Below, piece after piece: positions 50,659-59,513 of a stretch of DNA of 64,000 bases. The stretch spans positions 1 to 64,000 of the forward strand of contig CASDTR010000029.1 in assembly GCA_949283785.1 (NCBI GenBank). The letters run 5' to 3'. A program made the translations under genes and the position numbers. Every line of letters starts with the position of its first letter. Position 1 is the first letter of the stretch. The notes beneath the pieces are model-generated. The model searched no databases and had not been told where the DNA came from. It saw nothing but the letters and a program-made list of their open reading frames with translations. The DNA comes from an uncultured Oscillospiraceae bacterium. Lineage in GTDB: Bacteria; Bacillota; Clostridia; Oscillospirales; Acutalibacteraceae.

Positions 50659-51846
50659 TTATATTAGGTTTTTCTTGAACCCAGCCATGGGCGGCAGCAT
50701 AACCGACACTACCCACGCCAGTACCCTGTATGCGCCGTCGCAGACTATACTGATGAGCCAATTCGGTGCCTCTGCGAGAGCCATTAATCGGCTGAGCTTT
50801 TCACCTGCGGAGAAAAGGAAGTCGGAAAGAAGGGAAGAGGGATAGTTGGCGGCGGAAATGGTCAGCCAGAAGACGAACAGCAGAAGGAGCACCATGACGG
50901 GGATGCCGGTGAGTTTGCCCGTAAGTATTTTATCTGCTTTTCTGTCAAATTTATCATATTGCTTTCTTTTATATCGGATGCAGCTTTTGGCGGCCCTTTC
51001 GGCAAAGCGTATTGATTCCTCGGCGTTTATTTCGCATATTCTTTCTCCGTCAAAGCCGTTTTTCAGAAGAACCGTTGAGGATTCTTCGGCTTTTTCGATC
51101 AAAGGGGCATCCTTTTCGGTCAGGAGCCTTTCCCTGATTTTTTGCGCTGATACGGAATTTTCAATGAGCTTCAGGGAAATCCACCGAGGACTGAGAAGGG
51201 TGCTTTCCGCAAGAAGTGAGCAGGCCTCGATTTCCTTTTCCGGCTCGTGGGGATATTTAAGCTTTAAAGGGGGATAGAGCTTTTCCGAATGGGTCATATC
51301 TTCAACTGCCTTCATAAGCTCATCTATGCCTTTTCCCGTTCTGGCACATATTGGAATGACTTTAATTCCCAAAATGTACTCTAATTTTGTGTAGTTGATT
51401 TCGATTCCCTTTTTGTCCGCTTCGTCAGTAAGGTTTATGCAGATGATTACCTTTCCCGTGATTTCCGCCGCCTGTATGGCGGGGTTAAGGCTTCTTTCAA
51501 GGCTTGTGGCGTCGCAGACCATGACTGTAGCGTCGGAGTTACCGAAGCATATGAAATCCGCTGCCGCTTCCTCCTCGGGGGAGGCGGGGATAAGGGAATA
51601 GGAACCGGGGAGATCAACAAAAATGTAGTCTTTTCCGTTAAAATGGCGAGTCCCGAAAGCGGTGGCTACGGTTTTTCCGGGCCAGTTTCCCGTGTGCTGG
51701 CGCATACCGGTGAGGTTGTTGAAGAGGGTGCTTTTGCCGACGTTGGGATTTCCGCCAAGGGCTATCACTTTTTCACGTCCCGTAAGGCGAATGGAAAGCT
51801 CTCTCGGTATACAGCTTTTTCCCACCGACGCGTTAGTGAGCCCCAT
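50659..51846 (-). pseudogene. feoB: N-terminal half of FeoB (GTPase and first membrane part), severed
   Basis: 395 residues. The G domain has G1 GGNPNVGKST, switch TGNWPGKTV, G3 DLPGSYSL and a G4-like NLTD. After a helical spacer domain come the first membrane helices (about 318-340, 365-385). It ends LPPMA and then runs seven codons into the element (GFKKNLI) before TAA. FeoB imports ferrous iron; the pore needs the C-terminal half now 13.6 kb away. The ribosome site lies in feoA, which overlaps its start by 14 nt. Confidence 0.9.
50666..50690. repeat. Right attachment junction
   Basis: AGGTTTTTCTTGAACCCAG (50666-50684) followed by CCATGG (50685-50690), the exact mirror of the left junction. 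Confidence 0.85.
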
Positions 51847-52087
51847 ATCCCTCGCCTCCGCCGAAAAGCTCTATTTTAGCGGCGTCTTCCTGTCTGAGGG
51901 CTATGACTGTGCCTCTGATAAAATAGGCGTGAGGGTCTCCGCCGGGGCTTTTTCTCAAAGCCTTGACAAGTGTGCCGTTTATGAAGCCGAGATCGAAAAG
52001 CCTGCGTTTCAGGGTTCCCGCGGCGTTTATGTTTTTTACATGGGCTGAATCTCCCGGGCAGAGTTTATCTAAAGTGAAAATATCCAT
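51833..52087 (-). CDS. feoA: Ferrous iron transport protein FeoA
   Basis: 84 residues of SH3-like fold, with LDKLCPGDSAHVKNINAAGTLKRRLFDLGFINGTLVKAL and a final RQEDAAKIE, typical FeoA. It assists FeoB in ferrous iron uptake. AAGGAGAA precedes ATG 52087. It is intact, but its partner FeoB is split. No Fur-box-like palindrome was obvious upstream. Confidence 0.92.
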   Translation of the reverse strand: MDIFTLDKLCPGDSAHVKNINAAGTLKRRLFDLGFINGTLVKALRKSPGGDPHAYFIRGTVIALRQEDAAKIELFGGGEGYGAH

Positions 52088-52172
52088 AGGGATTCTCCTT
52101 TCTCTTTGCGTAAGGTTCCTGTTAGCATTATATTTGACTTTGACATTTTAGTGAGAAAAGAGAACTTGCAAA

Positions 52173-52200
52173 TAAAAAGAGCAGCCTGTATCGGCTGCTT
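52173..52200 (-). terminator. Minus-strand terminator upstream of feoA
   Basis: AGCAGCC (52180-52186) pairs with GGCTGCT (52193-52199); read leftward it is followed by CTTTTTATT. It would stop transcription arriving from the alpha-galactosidase side. Confidence 0.7.
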
Positions 52201-52289
52201 TCAGCTTAATTGCGGATTTGATTATTCCGTTATTTTCACTTTTCGATTGCCGATAATATGCCTTTCTGCGATGCAAGTTTTCAGTAAAA

Positions 52290-52316
52290 AATCAGCGATT
52301 TTTTAAATCGCTGATT
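52290..52316. repeat. 27-nt hairpin, left copy beside repeat B
   Basis: AATCAGCGATTTTTTAAATC then GCTGATT, a self-complementary hairpin with a minus-strand T-run to its left. The copy at 52619-52645 differs by one base. Likely the original alpha-galactosidase terminator, duplicated when repeat B inserted. Confidence 0.6.
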
Positions 52317-52318
52317 GA

Positions 52319-52618
52319 GGCTGTCGAAAAACCGAAATTCAGCACACACCCCTGTCTCCCTTGTGTAAAGGGAGATGTCACGGCGTAAGACGTGACAGAG
52401 GGATTGGCAGGCTGAGCCTGCACCCAATTCGCGTACTCGGTGACGGTAAAAACAACTATAAGTAAGTGCCCGCGAGACAGCTTCATATTGACTGAGGTAT
52501 TGCATCGAAAAAGGCCGGATGCTGCGCTGTTTTATGTGCTGTATCGTTTTTCCTCTGATCGTGCCAAACGGCAGCTCTAAAACCGTTTAAGCATAAAAAC
52601 AACTTTATCGACAAGCTG
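52319..52618. repeat. MITE-like dispersed repeat, copy B (about 300 bp)
   Basis: Shares both ends and the two internal hairpin blocks with copy A (34409-34613) but has about 90 extra bases in the middle. Imperfect inverted ends GCTGTCGAAAA and GCTTGTCGATAAA (reverse complement of the right end). Flanked on both sides by a near-identical 27-nt hairpin. No gene lies in the 52088-52676 gap. Confidence 0.7.
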
Positions 52619-52645
52619 AATCAGCGATTTTTTAAACCGCTGATT
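52619..52645. repeat. 27-nt hairpin, right copy beside repeat B
   Basis: Same as 52290-52316 with one T-to-C change. On the minus strand it lacks the T-run because repeat B follows, so only the left copy should still terminate. Confidence 0.6.
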
Positions 52646-52676
52646 TAATGTGCTTTATATGATTGACCTGAGCGCT

Positions 52677-54326
52677 TCAGATCTTGCCTGACAGGATTTT
52701 TCCGTTGTCGGAGTTAAAGCGGAAATGATGCGTTTCGCCGTTTTGCTCGTATTTTATCTCTATGATTTTCGGCAGTACATATTCCGCTTTGATTATTTTG
52801 ATTTCGTCTTTGGTGATAGTCTCTTTAAAATCTGCCAGCTGCTCCGCCGAATATTTATCTGTGTTATCGGAAATGAACAGCAGTCCGCCGAAGAGCTTGT
52901 TTATTTTGGCCACAAGCCTTCTCTGCTCTTCCTTCATGGAAATGTTATAGTCTCGCAGGAGGAAAACGTCGGGGTCGTTAAGGAATGCTCTGCCGTTAAG
53001 TTCTCGTCTGAAAACAGTGCAGTTAATTGTATTTTTTGTTGAAACGTCCTCGCGGTGCTTCATTTTTTCGTAGAGATTTGTTTTCCAGCTGAGACCTACG
53101 TCTGCGCCGATGCGGCAGAAATCCACTTTTCCGAAAGCAGGGGCAAGGGGAACGCCGCAGCCGAGAATGAGCTTATCTCCCACGCATTGGCGTATAAAGC
53201 TCATGGCCTCACACATAAGCTGACCTCTCGATTTTCCCTTGTTAGGCACTACGCAGGCGGCGTAGAGGAAATCGAGTTTTACCATGTCGTAGCCCCAGTG
53301 ATTAAGTATAACGTCGAAAAAGTTTTTGATGTATGCCGCGGCTTCGGGCACGGATATGTCGAGGGCATAGAAGCCGCCCCAGTTGCCGCCGCAGTTTACG
53401 GGATTTCCGTCGGAATCTTTTATGAGCCAGTCGGGATGCTCCTTTGCAACGACTGAATCAAGCTGACATCCGAAGGGAGCCAGCCACAGTCCCGCAAGCA
53501 TATTCTTTGAATGGATTTTATCGGCTATGGTCTTCATGCCGTTCGGGAATTTGGTTTCGTCAACGCTCAGCCAGTCGCCCACTGCGGTCTGGTAACCGTC
53601 GTCGATCTGGAAAATATCTATTTTCTCTCCCGTGGCGGCGAGAGCCTCTAGGTCGTCGGTGACAATCTGCTCGTTGATATTGGGATAATAATTATACCAT
53701 GTGGTGTACCCGCATTTGGGCGTCACGCGGGGACGCGGTATATTCATGGCGCGGAAATATCCGTCGAACACCTCGTCCATGGTTCCCTTCATGCGGAAAA
53801 GCTGGATGACCTTGTAGCCTTCATTTACGGTCACGCCCTCAAGGTCTTTTTCGATAATGACCTTTTTGTTTACCGTATCGAAGGTAACGGACGTAAAGCC
53901 GCATTTTTCCGTAAGTGAGCCGAAAATTTCAACGTTATCGCCCAGGCGCACATAGCCGTAGGACCAGCCGTAGAATATGCCGTTCCTTGCGGGATATTTT
54001 TTAAAGGAATAATCTCCCGCGTTGTGCATGGGATTTTTCATTATAACTTTTTTGCTCAGGGGATGAAGGCGGGTCATGGTTTCGGTTTTGAAATATTCGC
54101 GGCTGTCGGTCCAGGACTGATAGCCGTTTACGAATATGCGGCAGTTATCGTCGTATTCGTAATTGAAAATCACCTGGAATTTCTTGAATTTTATATCTCT
54201 GTTGGGCAGTATTTTAAGTGTAAGACAGTTGTCCTTTTCTTTTTTAATAACGGAAAAGTGTTTTGTTTCGGCTCCCGAGGCCTTGTATTCTATATCCGCG
54301 CAGGTGTATTCGGTTCTGATAATCAT
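52677..54326 (-). CDS. Alpha-galactosidase (glycoside hydrolase family 36)
   Basis: 549 residues from ATG 54326, with GAAAGGAG 7 nt upstream; an in-frame start at 54374 lacks one. GYTTWYNYYPNINEQIV, DIFQIDDGYQTAVGDWL, the nucleophile Asp in YDMVKLDFLYA and the acid/base Asp in RIGADVGLSW are GH36 features. It cleaves alpha-1,6-galactosides such as melibiose or raffinose units. No signal peptide, so it probably acts in the cytoplasm. A galactokinase gene 9 kb away would use the product. No transporter is adjacent. Confidence 0.88.
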   Translation of the reverse strand: MIIRTEYTCADIEYKASGAETKHFSVIKKEKDNCLTLKILPNRDIKFKKFQVIFNYEYDDNCRIFVNGYQSWTDSREYFKTETMTRLHPLSKKVIMKNPMHNAGDYSFKKYPARNGIFYGWSYGYVRLGDNVEIFGSLTEKCGFTSVTFDTVNKKVIIEKDLEGVTVNEGYKVIQLFRMKGTMDEVFDGYFRAMNIPRPRVTPKCGYTTWYNYYPNINEQIVTDDLEALAATGEKIDIFQIDDGYQTAVGDWLSVDETKFPNGMKTIADKIHSKNMLAGLWLAPFGCQLDSVVAKEHPDWLIKDSDGNPVNCGGNWGGFYALDISVPEAAAYIKNFFDVILNHWGYDMVKLDFLYAACVVPNKGKSRGQLMCEAMSFIRQCVGDKLILGCGVPLAPAFGKVDFCRIGADVGLSWKTNLYEKMKHREDVSTKNTINCTVFRRELNGRAFLNDPDVFLLRDYNISMKEEQRRLVAKINKLFGGLLFISDNTDKYSAEQLADFKETITKDEIKIIKAEYVLPKIIEIKYEQNGETHHFRFNSDNGKILSGKI

Positions 54327-54508
54327 ATTAAAGCTCCTTTCAAAAGGGAAATTGGTAAATTTTAACGTATACAAATAATTATAGGAAAAAAAGTATGACG
54401 TGTAAACAAAATTGCGGTCAAAAATACAAAATTATGGTTTTTTTGATAAATGTACAATTTTTGGTCTATTTTTTTTACGTCATAAAACGGTATTGATAAC
54501 TGTTTCAA

Positions 54509-54525
54509 TTGTGAATTATTCACAA
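54509..54525. promoter_or_regulatory. TTGTGAA-n3-TTCACAA palindrome
   Basis: A 17-bp palindrome in the 455-bp gap between the divergent alpha-galactosidase and oadG genes. It resembles a Crp-type TGTGA-n-TCACA half-site pair with a 5-bp spacer instead of 6. Regulator unknown. Confidence 0.4.
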
Positions 54526-54698
54526 AACACTCTGCTGAATCCGCAAATAAAGAATATATGATAATTGCATTTGCGGCTTTAACGGGAGAAAAAGTCTAAA
54601 AGCTGTTAAAAAATTGTCAAATTTTCCCTTAATAGAACGGGCATCGTACGGTTATATTTATATAAATCGTCAAAAATAAAATTAATAGGCTGCTTCAA

Positions 54699-54727
54699 TT
54701 GAAAAAGCGACCGGATTATTATATAAT
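54699..54727 (+). promoter_or_regulatory. Promoter of oadG-oadB
   Basis: TTGAAA (54699-54704), a 17-bp spacer and perfect TATAAT (54722-54727), about 55 nt before oadG. Confidence 0.7.
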
Positions 54728-54781
54728 TGTAACCGATATTGCGGGCGTTAGCCCAACTGGATTACAGGAGGATGTATTTAT

Positions 54782-55180
54782 ATGGATTTGAACCTTTTCA
54801 CTGCCCTCTCGGCCCAGGCGACCCCCGATATGGGATTTGCGGGTCTGGTAACGGTTACGGGTATGTCTATTGTTTTCATTGTGCTTATTGTGCTGGTGCT
54901 CATATTTGACGTATTCGGCAGGATAATGGCAAGAGGAACAAAGGAAAAGAAGGAAAAGCCCGTTAAGGCCGCCCCGAAGGCTGCCGCTTCTCCCGCCGTC
55001 ACTGCCGCTCCCGCTCCCGCGGCGAACGGAGTTTCACCTGAAATCGTGGCGGTTATAGCCGCAGCTTTGGCACAGTACGGTGAAAAAGGCGTTATACGCA
55101 GTGTGCGTCCGGCCGTAAGACGCGGCGGAAGAAATCCGTGGGCCGTGGCCGGCATTATGGAAAATACAAGACAGTTTTAA
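54782..55180 (+). CDS. oadG: OadG-family sodium-pump decarboxylase gamma subunit
   Basis: 132 residues: a short outside N-terminus, one membrane helix (about 20-44: GLVTVTGMSIVFIVLIVLVLIFDVFGRI), an Ala/Pro-rich linker (about 60-85) and a C-terminal SPEIVAVIAAALAQYG...RRGGRNPWAVAGIMENTRQF, the conserved OadG end. It helps assemble the membrane decarboxylase complex. AGGAGG precedes ATG. oadB follows after 34 nt. Confidence 0.88.
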   Translation: MDLNLFTALSAQATPDMGFAGLVTVTGMSIVFIVLIVLVLIFDVFGRIMARGTKEKKEKPVKAAPKAAASPAVTAAPAPAANGVSPEIVAVIAAALAQYGEKGVIRSVRPAVRRGGRNPWAVAGIMENTRQF

Positions 55181-55214
55181 TGAGCGATTTAATTTTTAAA
55201 GGGGGCGCACTGCT

Positions 55215-56411
55215 TTGATAGCTGACTTTTTTCAGACCGTTGTTGATATTTTAAAGGGTTCCGGCTACGCCGCTTTGTTCACCGGCGACGGATACCTCAA
55301 TATAATTATGATATGCGTTGCATTCCTGCTGCTTTATCTCGGAATCAAGCGCGGCTTCGAGCCTTTGCTCATGGTTCCCATCGCATTCGGAATGCTCCTT
55401 GCAAACCTTCCTCTTGCTAACCTTGACGTCTCTTACCATTCGCTCAGTGAATTTGCGCAGCTTTTGCTGGCGGACGGCGCTGATGCCGAAAAGGCGGGAC
55501 TGCTGGATATACTGTATTTCGGCGTAAAAGCCGGAATTTATCCGCCCCTCATATTCATGGGTATCGGAGCCATGACCGACTTTGCTCCCCTTATCGCCAA
55601 CCCCAAGAGCTTCCTTCTGGGCGCAGCCGCTCAGGGCGGTATCTTCGTAACCTTCATAGCTGCCACAATGCTCGGCTTTGACCCTGCTCAGGCGGGCTCC
55701 ATTGCAATCATCGGCGGCGCCGACGGTCCTACCGCCATTTATGTAACCTCGATTCTTGCTCCTACGCTTCTCGGCTCAATCGCCGTGGCGGCATATTCCT
55801 ACATGGCCCTTGTGCCCGTTATCCAGCCGCCCATTATGAAGCTTCTCACTACTAAGAAGGAGCGTTCGGTGGTTATGGGAACACTCCGTCCCGTTTCAAA
55901 GACGGAGAAGATTCTTTTCCCCATTCTCGTAACCGTCGTCGTAACTCTTCTCCTTCCCGACGCGGGCTCCCTCGTGGGCATGCTCATGTTCGGCAACCTT
56001 CTTCGTGAAAGCGGAGTTACCGAGAGACTTTCAAAGACGGCTCAGAATGAGCTTATGAATATCGTCACAATATTCCTCGGACTTTCAGTAGGCGCTACTA
56101 CGAACGCCCAGAACTTCCTCACCTGGGAGACAATCCGCATAATCTTCCTCGGACTTGTGGCCTTTGCCTTTGCTACGGCATGCGGCGTCCTTCTCGGAAA
56201 GGTCATGTATCTTGTAACCGGCGGAAAGATTAATCCTCTTATCGGTTCCGCGGGCGTTTCGGCCGTTCCCATGGCCGCCCGTGTTTCTCAGAAGGTAGGT
56301 CAGAAGGAGAATCCCTCAAACTTCCTTCTCATGCACGCTATGGGTCCCAACGTTGCCGGTGTTATCGGTTCAGCTGTTGCGGCAGGCGTACTTCTCGCCC
56401 TTTGCAAGTAA
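55215..56411 (+). CDS. oadB: Sodium ion-translocating decarboxylase beta subunit (OadB/MmdB/GcdB family)
   Basis: 398 residues from TTG 55215 after AAAGGGGGCGC. About eleven membrane segments. [34 protein letters not shown] (with the Asp essential for Na+ and proton movement) and [20 protein letters not shown] are family hallmarks. It couples decarboxylation of carboxybiotin to Na+ export. Whether it serves oxaloacetate, methylmalonyl-CoA or glutaconyl-CoA depends on a carboxyltransferase not encoded here. Confidence 0.93.
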   Translation: MIADFFQTVVDILKGSGYAALFTGDGYLNIIMICVAFLLLYLGIKRGFEPLLMVPIAFGMLLANLPLANLDVSYHSLSEFAQLLLADGADAEKAGLLDILYFGVKAGIYPPLIFMGIGAMTDFAPLIANPKSFLLGAAAQGGIFVTFIAATMLGFDPAQAGSIAIIGGADGPTAIYVTSILAPTLLGSIAVAAYSYMALVPVIQPPIMKLLTTKKERSVVMGTLRPVSKTEKILFPILVTVVVTLLLPDAGSLVGMLMFGNLLRESGVTERLSKTAQNELMNIVTIFLGLSVGATTNAQNFLTWETIRIIFLGLVAFAFATACGVLLGKVMYLVTGGKINPLIGSAGVSAVPMAARVSQKVGQKENPSNFLLMHAMGPNVAGVIGSAVAAGVLLALCK

Positions 56412-56422
56412 GTTAAGCGATA

Positions 56423-56455
56423 AAACCGCAGTCTTCAAGGCTGCGGTTTATTTTT
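56423..56455 (+). terminator. Rho-independent terminator of oadG-oadB
   Basis: AAACCGCAG (56423-56431) and CTGCGGTTT (56441-56449), then ATTTTT. Confidence 0.8.
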
Positions 56456-56558
56456 GTTATCGTCAGCTTCTTAATGACGGAAAAAGAAAATTGTGGTATA
56501 ATATTAAAATAATGTATAGATTCTCAGGCGTTTATTTTAATGAAGGGGAGGGAAAGAG

Positions 56559-58763
56559 TTGGAGCAGGAGATCGTAAAGCTCAGCGGAGTGGTTGAGGAT
56601 ATCACCTTTCGCCGCCCCGAAAACGGCTTTACCGTATTCGATATGGGCAGCGAAGGGGAGCTCATCACCGTTGTGGGAGTTATGCCGGAGCTTTCGCCGG
56701 GAGAAGAGATAAAAGTTTCGGGTCACTGGGATTTTCACCCCTCCTTCGGCAGACAGTTCCGCGCGGAGCTGTGTGAGCGCAGTATGCCCGCAACCTCTTC
56801 GGCAATGCTCAAATATCTTTCCTCGGGTGTCATAAAGGGAGTAAGAAGCGCGACGGCGGAAAAAATAGTTTCCGCTTTCGGCGACAAAACCTTTGAGGTC
56901 CTCGAAAATTCCCCGGAAGAGCTGGCAAAGCTTCCCGGTATAAGCCGTGACAAGGCAAAGAGCATAGGTGAGGAATTCCGCAAGCAGTTCGCCGTAAGGC
57001 AGGTCATGATATACCTTGAGCGGTACGGCATGACCGCAGGCGAATGTCTGAAGGTGTTCAGCGCCTTGGGCGTATGTGCCATTGAAAAAATAAACGAAAA
57101 TCCATATATACTGTGCAGGGAAGACATAAAAATCAGCTTTGACAGAGCCGACTCCATCGCCCAAAAGCTTGAAAATCCCGTCGATTCCTCCTTCCGTACC
57201 GACGCGGGAGTGCTGTACGTTGTAAAGCACAACCTTGATAACGGCCACACCTGCATTCCTCGAGATAAGCTCATTGAGCCCTCATCAATGCTTTTGGAGG
57301 CTGACCCCGACAGCATACAGAGGGCCATTGACCGCCTTGTGGCGTCGAAGGATCTGGTGTGCTGCAAATTGGGAGAGCGGGAGTTCCTTTTCCTGCCCTC
57401 GGCATATCGTGCGGAAATGAATATTTCCAGAAGGCTTGACGTGCTTTTAAAATTCCCGCCTGCGGGAAAGACGGGTGTTCAGAAGGATATTACAAAAGTG
57501 GAAATAGAGAGCGGCATAACCTTTGCCGACAAACAGCGTCTGGCCATATCAACGGCCGTTGAGAGAGGCGTGCTCGTGCTTACGGGAGGACCCGGTACGG
57601 GTAAAACTACCACCCTCAACGGAATACTGAGCCTTTACGAAAAGGACGGCCTGAACGTTGTTCTGGCGGCCCCCACGGGCAGGGCGGCAAAGCGCATGTC
57701 CGAGGTCACGGGACGGGAGGCGAAGACCATACATAGGCTCCTTGAGGTAAAATGGGAAGAGGGAGACCGCAAGACCTTTGCGAGAAATATCACGAATCCC
57801 ATTGAGGCCGACGCCCTTATTGTGGATGAGCTTTCCATGGTTGACATTTATCTTTTTTCTGCTCTTTTGGAGGCTCTGCCTCTGGGATGCCGCCTTGTGC
57901 TGGTAGGGGATTCCGACCAGCTGCCCCCCGTAGGCGCGGGAAATGTGCTTCACGATATTATAAAATCGGGACTGCTTCCTGTAGTTGAGCTGAAGGAGGT
58001 TTTCCGTCAGGCAATGGAAAGCCTCATAGTCACAAACGCCCACAGGATAGTCAGCGGCGAGATGCCTGTTCTCAACAGCATTGACAGCGACTTTTTCTAT
58101 ATGGAGCGGCGAAATCCCGTTTCTGCGGCTCAGACCGTGGCGCAGCTTTGCGCTGAAAGGCTGCCCAAGGCTTACGGCTATCGCCCCTTTGAGGATATAC
58201 AGATACTGTGCCCCTCAAAAATGGGGGAGCTCGGCACAAATAATCTCAACCGAATGCTTCAGGAAAGGCTCAATCCCCCCGAAAAGTTCAAAGAGGAATT
58301 GCAGTCGGGAGGCCGTGTTCTCCGTGAGGGAGACAAGGTCATGCAGACAAAGAACAATTACGACATTCCCTGGGAAAAGGCAGGGGAGAGCGGCATGGGC
58401 ATATTTAACGGCGACATAGGTGTTATCAGGACTATCAATATGGCGGGAGGCTATATCGAAATAGATTTTGACGACAGGAAGGCCGTTTATTCCGTTGAAA
58501 ACGCCACGGAGCTGGAGCACGCTTACGCTATCACGGTACATAAAAGCCAGGGCAGTGAATTTGAAGCGGTGATAATGCCCGTTTACGGTGCTCCGCCTAG
58601 GCTCAGCTACCGAAATCTGCTGTATACCGCCGTGACGAGGGCGAAGAAGATCATCGTCCTTGTAGGTCTTGCCTCACAGGTGGAGGCCATGGTAAACAAC
58701 GATAAAAAGACAAAGAGGTTTTCGGCGCTGGATCATTTTCTTACAGGTGATTACGAGGTATGA
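56559..58763 (+). CDS. recD2: ATP-dependent DNA helicase RecD2
   Basis: 734 residues from TTG 56559, with GGGAGGG upstream. The N-terminal OB-like and helix-hairpin-helix region (about 1-190, LAKLPGISRDKAKSIGEEF) marks RecD2 rather than RecBCD RecD. Helicase motifs: Walker A TGGPGTGKTTT, IVDELSMVD, LVGDSDQLPPVGAGN, and late AITVHKSQGSEFEAV and YTAVTRAKK. It is a 5'-3' helicase in DNA repair and fork maintenance. It overlaps comF by 4 nt. Confidence 0.95.
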   Translation: MEQEIVKLSGVVEDITFRRPENGFTVFDMGSEGELITVVGVMPELSPGEEIKVSGHWDFHPSFGRQFRAELCERSMPATSSAMLKYLSSGVIKGVRSATAEKIVSAFGDKTFEVLENSPEELAKLPGISRDKAKSIGEEFRKQFAVRQVMIYLERYGMTAGECLKVFSALGVCAIEKINENPYILCREDIKISFDRADSIAQKLENPVDSSFRTDAGVLYVVKHNLDNGHTCIPRDKLIEPSSMLLEADPDSIQRAIDRLVASKDLVCCKLGEREFLFLPSAYRAEMNISRRLDVLLKFPPAGKTGVQKDITKVEIESGITFADKQRLAISTAVERGVLVLTGGPGTGKTTTLNGILSLYEKDGLNVVLAAPTGRAAKRMSEVTGREAKTIHRLLEVKWEEGDRKTFARNITNPIEADALIVDELSMVDIYLFSALLEALPLGCRLVLVGDSDQLPPVGAGNVLHDIIKSGLLPVVELKEVFRQAMESLIVTNAHRIVSGEMPVLNSIDSDFFYMERRNPVSAAQTVAQLCAERLPKAYGYRPFEDIQILCPSKMGELGTNNLNRMLQERLNPPEKFKEELQSGGRVLREGDKVMQTKNNYDIPWEKAGESGMGIFNGDIGVIRTINMAGGYIEIDFDDRKAVYSVENATELEHAYAITVHKSQGSEFEAVIMPVYGAPPRLSYRNLLYTAVTRAKKIIVLVGLASQVEAMVNNDKKTKRFSALDHFLTGDYEV

Positions 58764-59470
58764 AAGAGCTTATCGCCAATATTATTTTTACAAAGAGATG
58801 TCCGTTCTGCGATCAGGTGATACTGCCTCGAAACGACTGCTGTAAAAGCTGTTTTGATAATCTGCCGTTTATTGAGGGAACAGCGTGCAAAAAATGCAGC
58901 ATGCCCTCCGATAAATGCCGCTGCGGCTCAGAAAAGCGGGAGTATGACGGAATGTGCGCACCTTTTTATTACCGCGATGAGGTCACTGAAGCTATTCACA
59001 GATATAAGTTCCGCGGAGAAAAAGCGATTGGGGCCTTTTTCGCCGAATATATGGCGGAGAGAATAAGAACCTGTTTTCCGGACAAAACTTTCCATATGAT
59101 CGTGCCCGTCCCTCTTTACGGGAAAAAGCTCAGGGAGCGCGGGTATAACCAGAGTATGATTCTCGCCCGCAAAATCGGCGCCATACTGAAAATACCTGTC
59201 AGCGACGTTATTTCAAAGGATTTTGATACGGCGCCTCAGCATTTGACGGCTGCTTCAAAAAGAGAGGGCAACGTTGCGGGTGTATTCAGCGTAAAGAAGC
59301 GTGAAATTGTAAGGGGTAAAACTATCCTTTTGTGCGACGATATAAAAACTACGGGCTTTACTCTCAGCGAATGCGCGAAGGTTCTTAAAATGTACGGCGC
59401 CGAAAAAGTTTACTGCGTGTGCGCCGCCGCAACGGCTCCCGGTATTGACAAAGACAGCGTGTTAAAGTAA
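58760..59470 (+). CDS. comF: ComF-family phosphoribosyltransferase-like protein
   Basis: 236 residues. An N-terminal zinc ribbon (CPFCDQVILPRNDCCKSCFD, then CKKCSMPSDKCRC) and a PRTase domain with IVPVPLYGKKLRERGYNQS and the PRPP loop ILLCDDIKTTGFTL. ComFC proteins function in DNA uptake for transformation, but many non-competent Clostridia keep one. The ATGA overlap with recD2 suggests that both are made together. Confidence 0.9.
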   Translation: MKELIANIIFTKRCPFCDQVILPRNDCCKSCFDNLPFIEGTACKKCSMPSDKCRCGSEKREYDGMCAPFYYRDEVTEAIHRYKFRGEKAIGAFFAEYMAERIRTCFPDKTFHMIVPVPLYGKKLRERGYNQSMILARKIGAILKIPVSDVISKDFDTAPQHLTAASKREGNVAGVFSVKKREIVRGKTILLCDDIKTTGFTLSECAKVLKMYGAEKVYCVCAAATAPGIDKDSVLK

Positions 59471-59513
59471 CATATTCCTTTAGGGCAACGTGTTAGTGAA
59501 TGAAGGTGAATCA

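Larger units (their letters stand above)
37025..50690. mobile_element. Integrated 13.66-kb element with serine integrase, inserted in feoB
   Basis: The two feoB halves rejoin in frame if the DNA between the CCATGG copies (37025-37030 and 50685-50690) is removed. The ends are perfect 19-bp inverted repeats. A large serine recombinase lies 265 bp inside the left end. The cargo is clearly more AT-rich than its flanks. It holds two divergent gene sets and a tyrosine recombinase module, with two VirD4-like ATPases, but no relaxase or type IV secretion channel genes. It could be a mobilisable or decayed conjugative element, or a carrier of an undescribed cargo system. Confidence 0.88.

Noticed and set aside
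37025..50690. A complete integrative conjugative element
   Set aside because: No relaxase, VirB4-type ATPase or channel proteins can be seen; only coupling-type ATPases.
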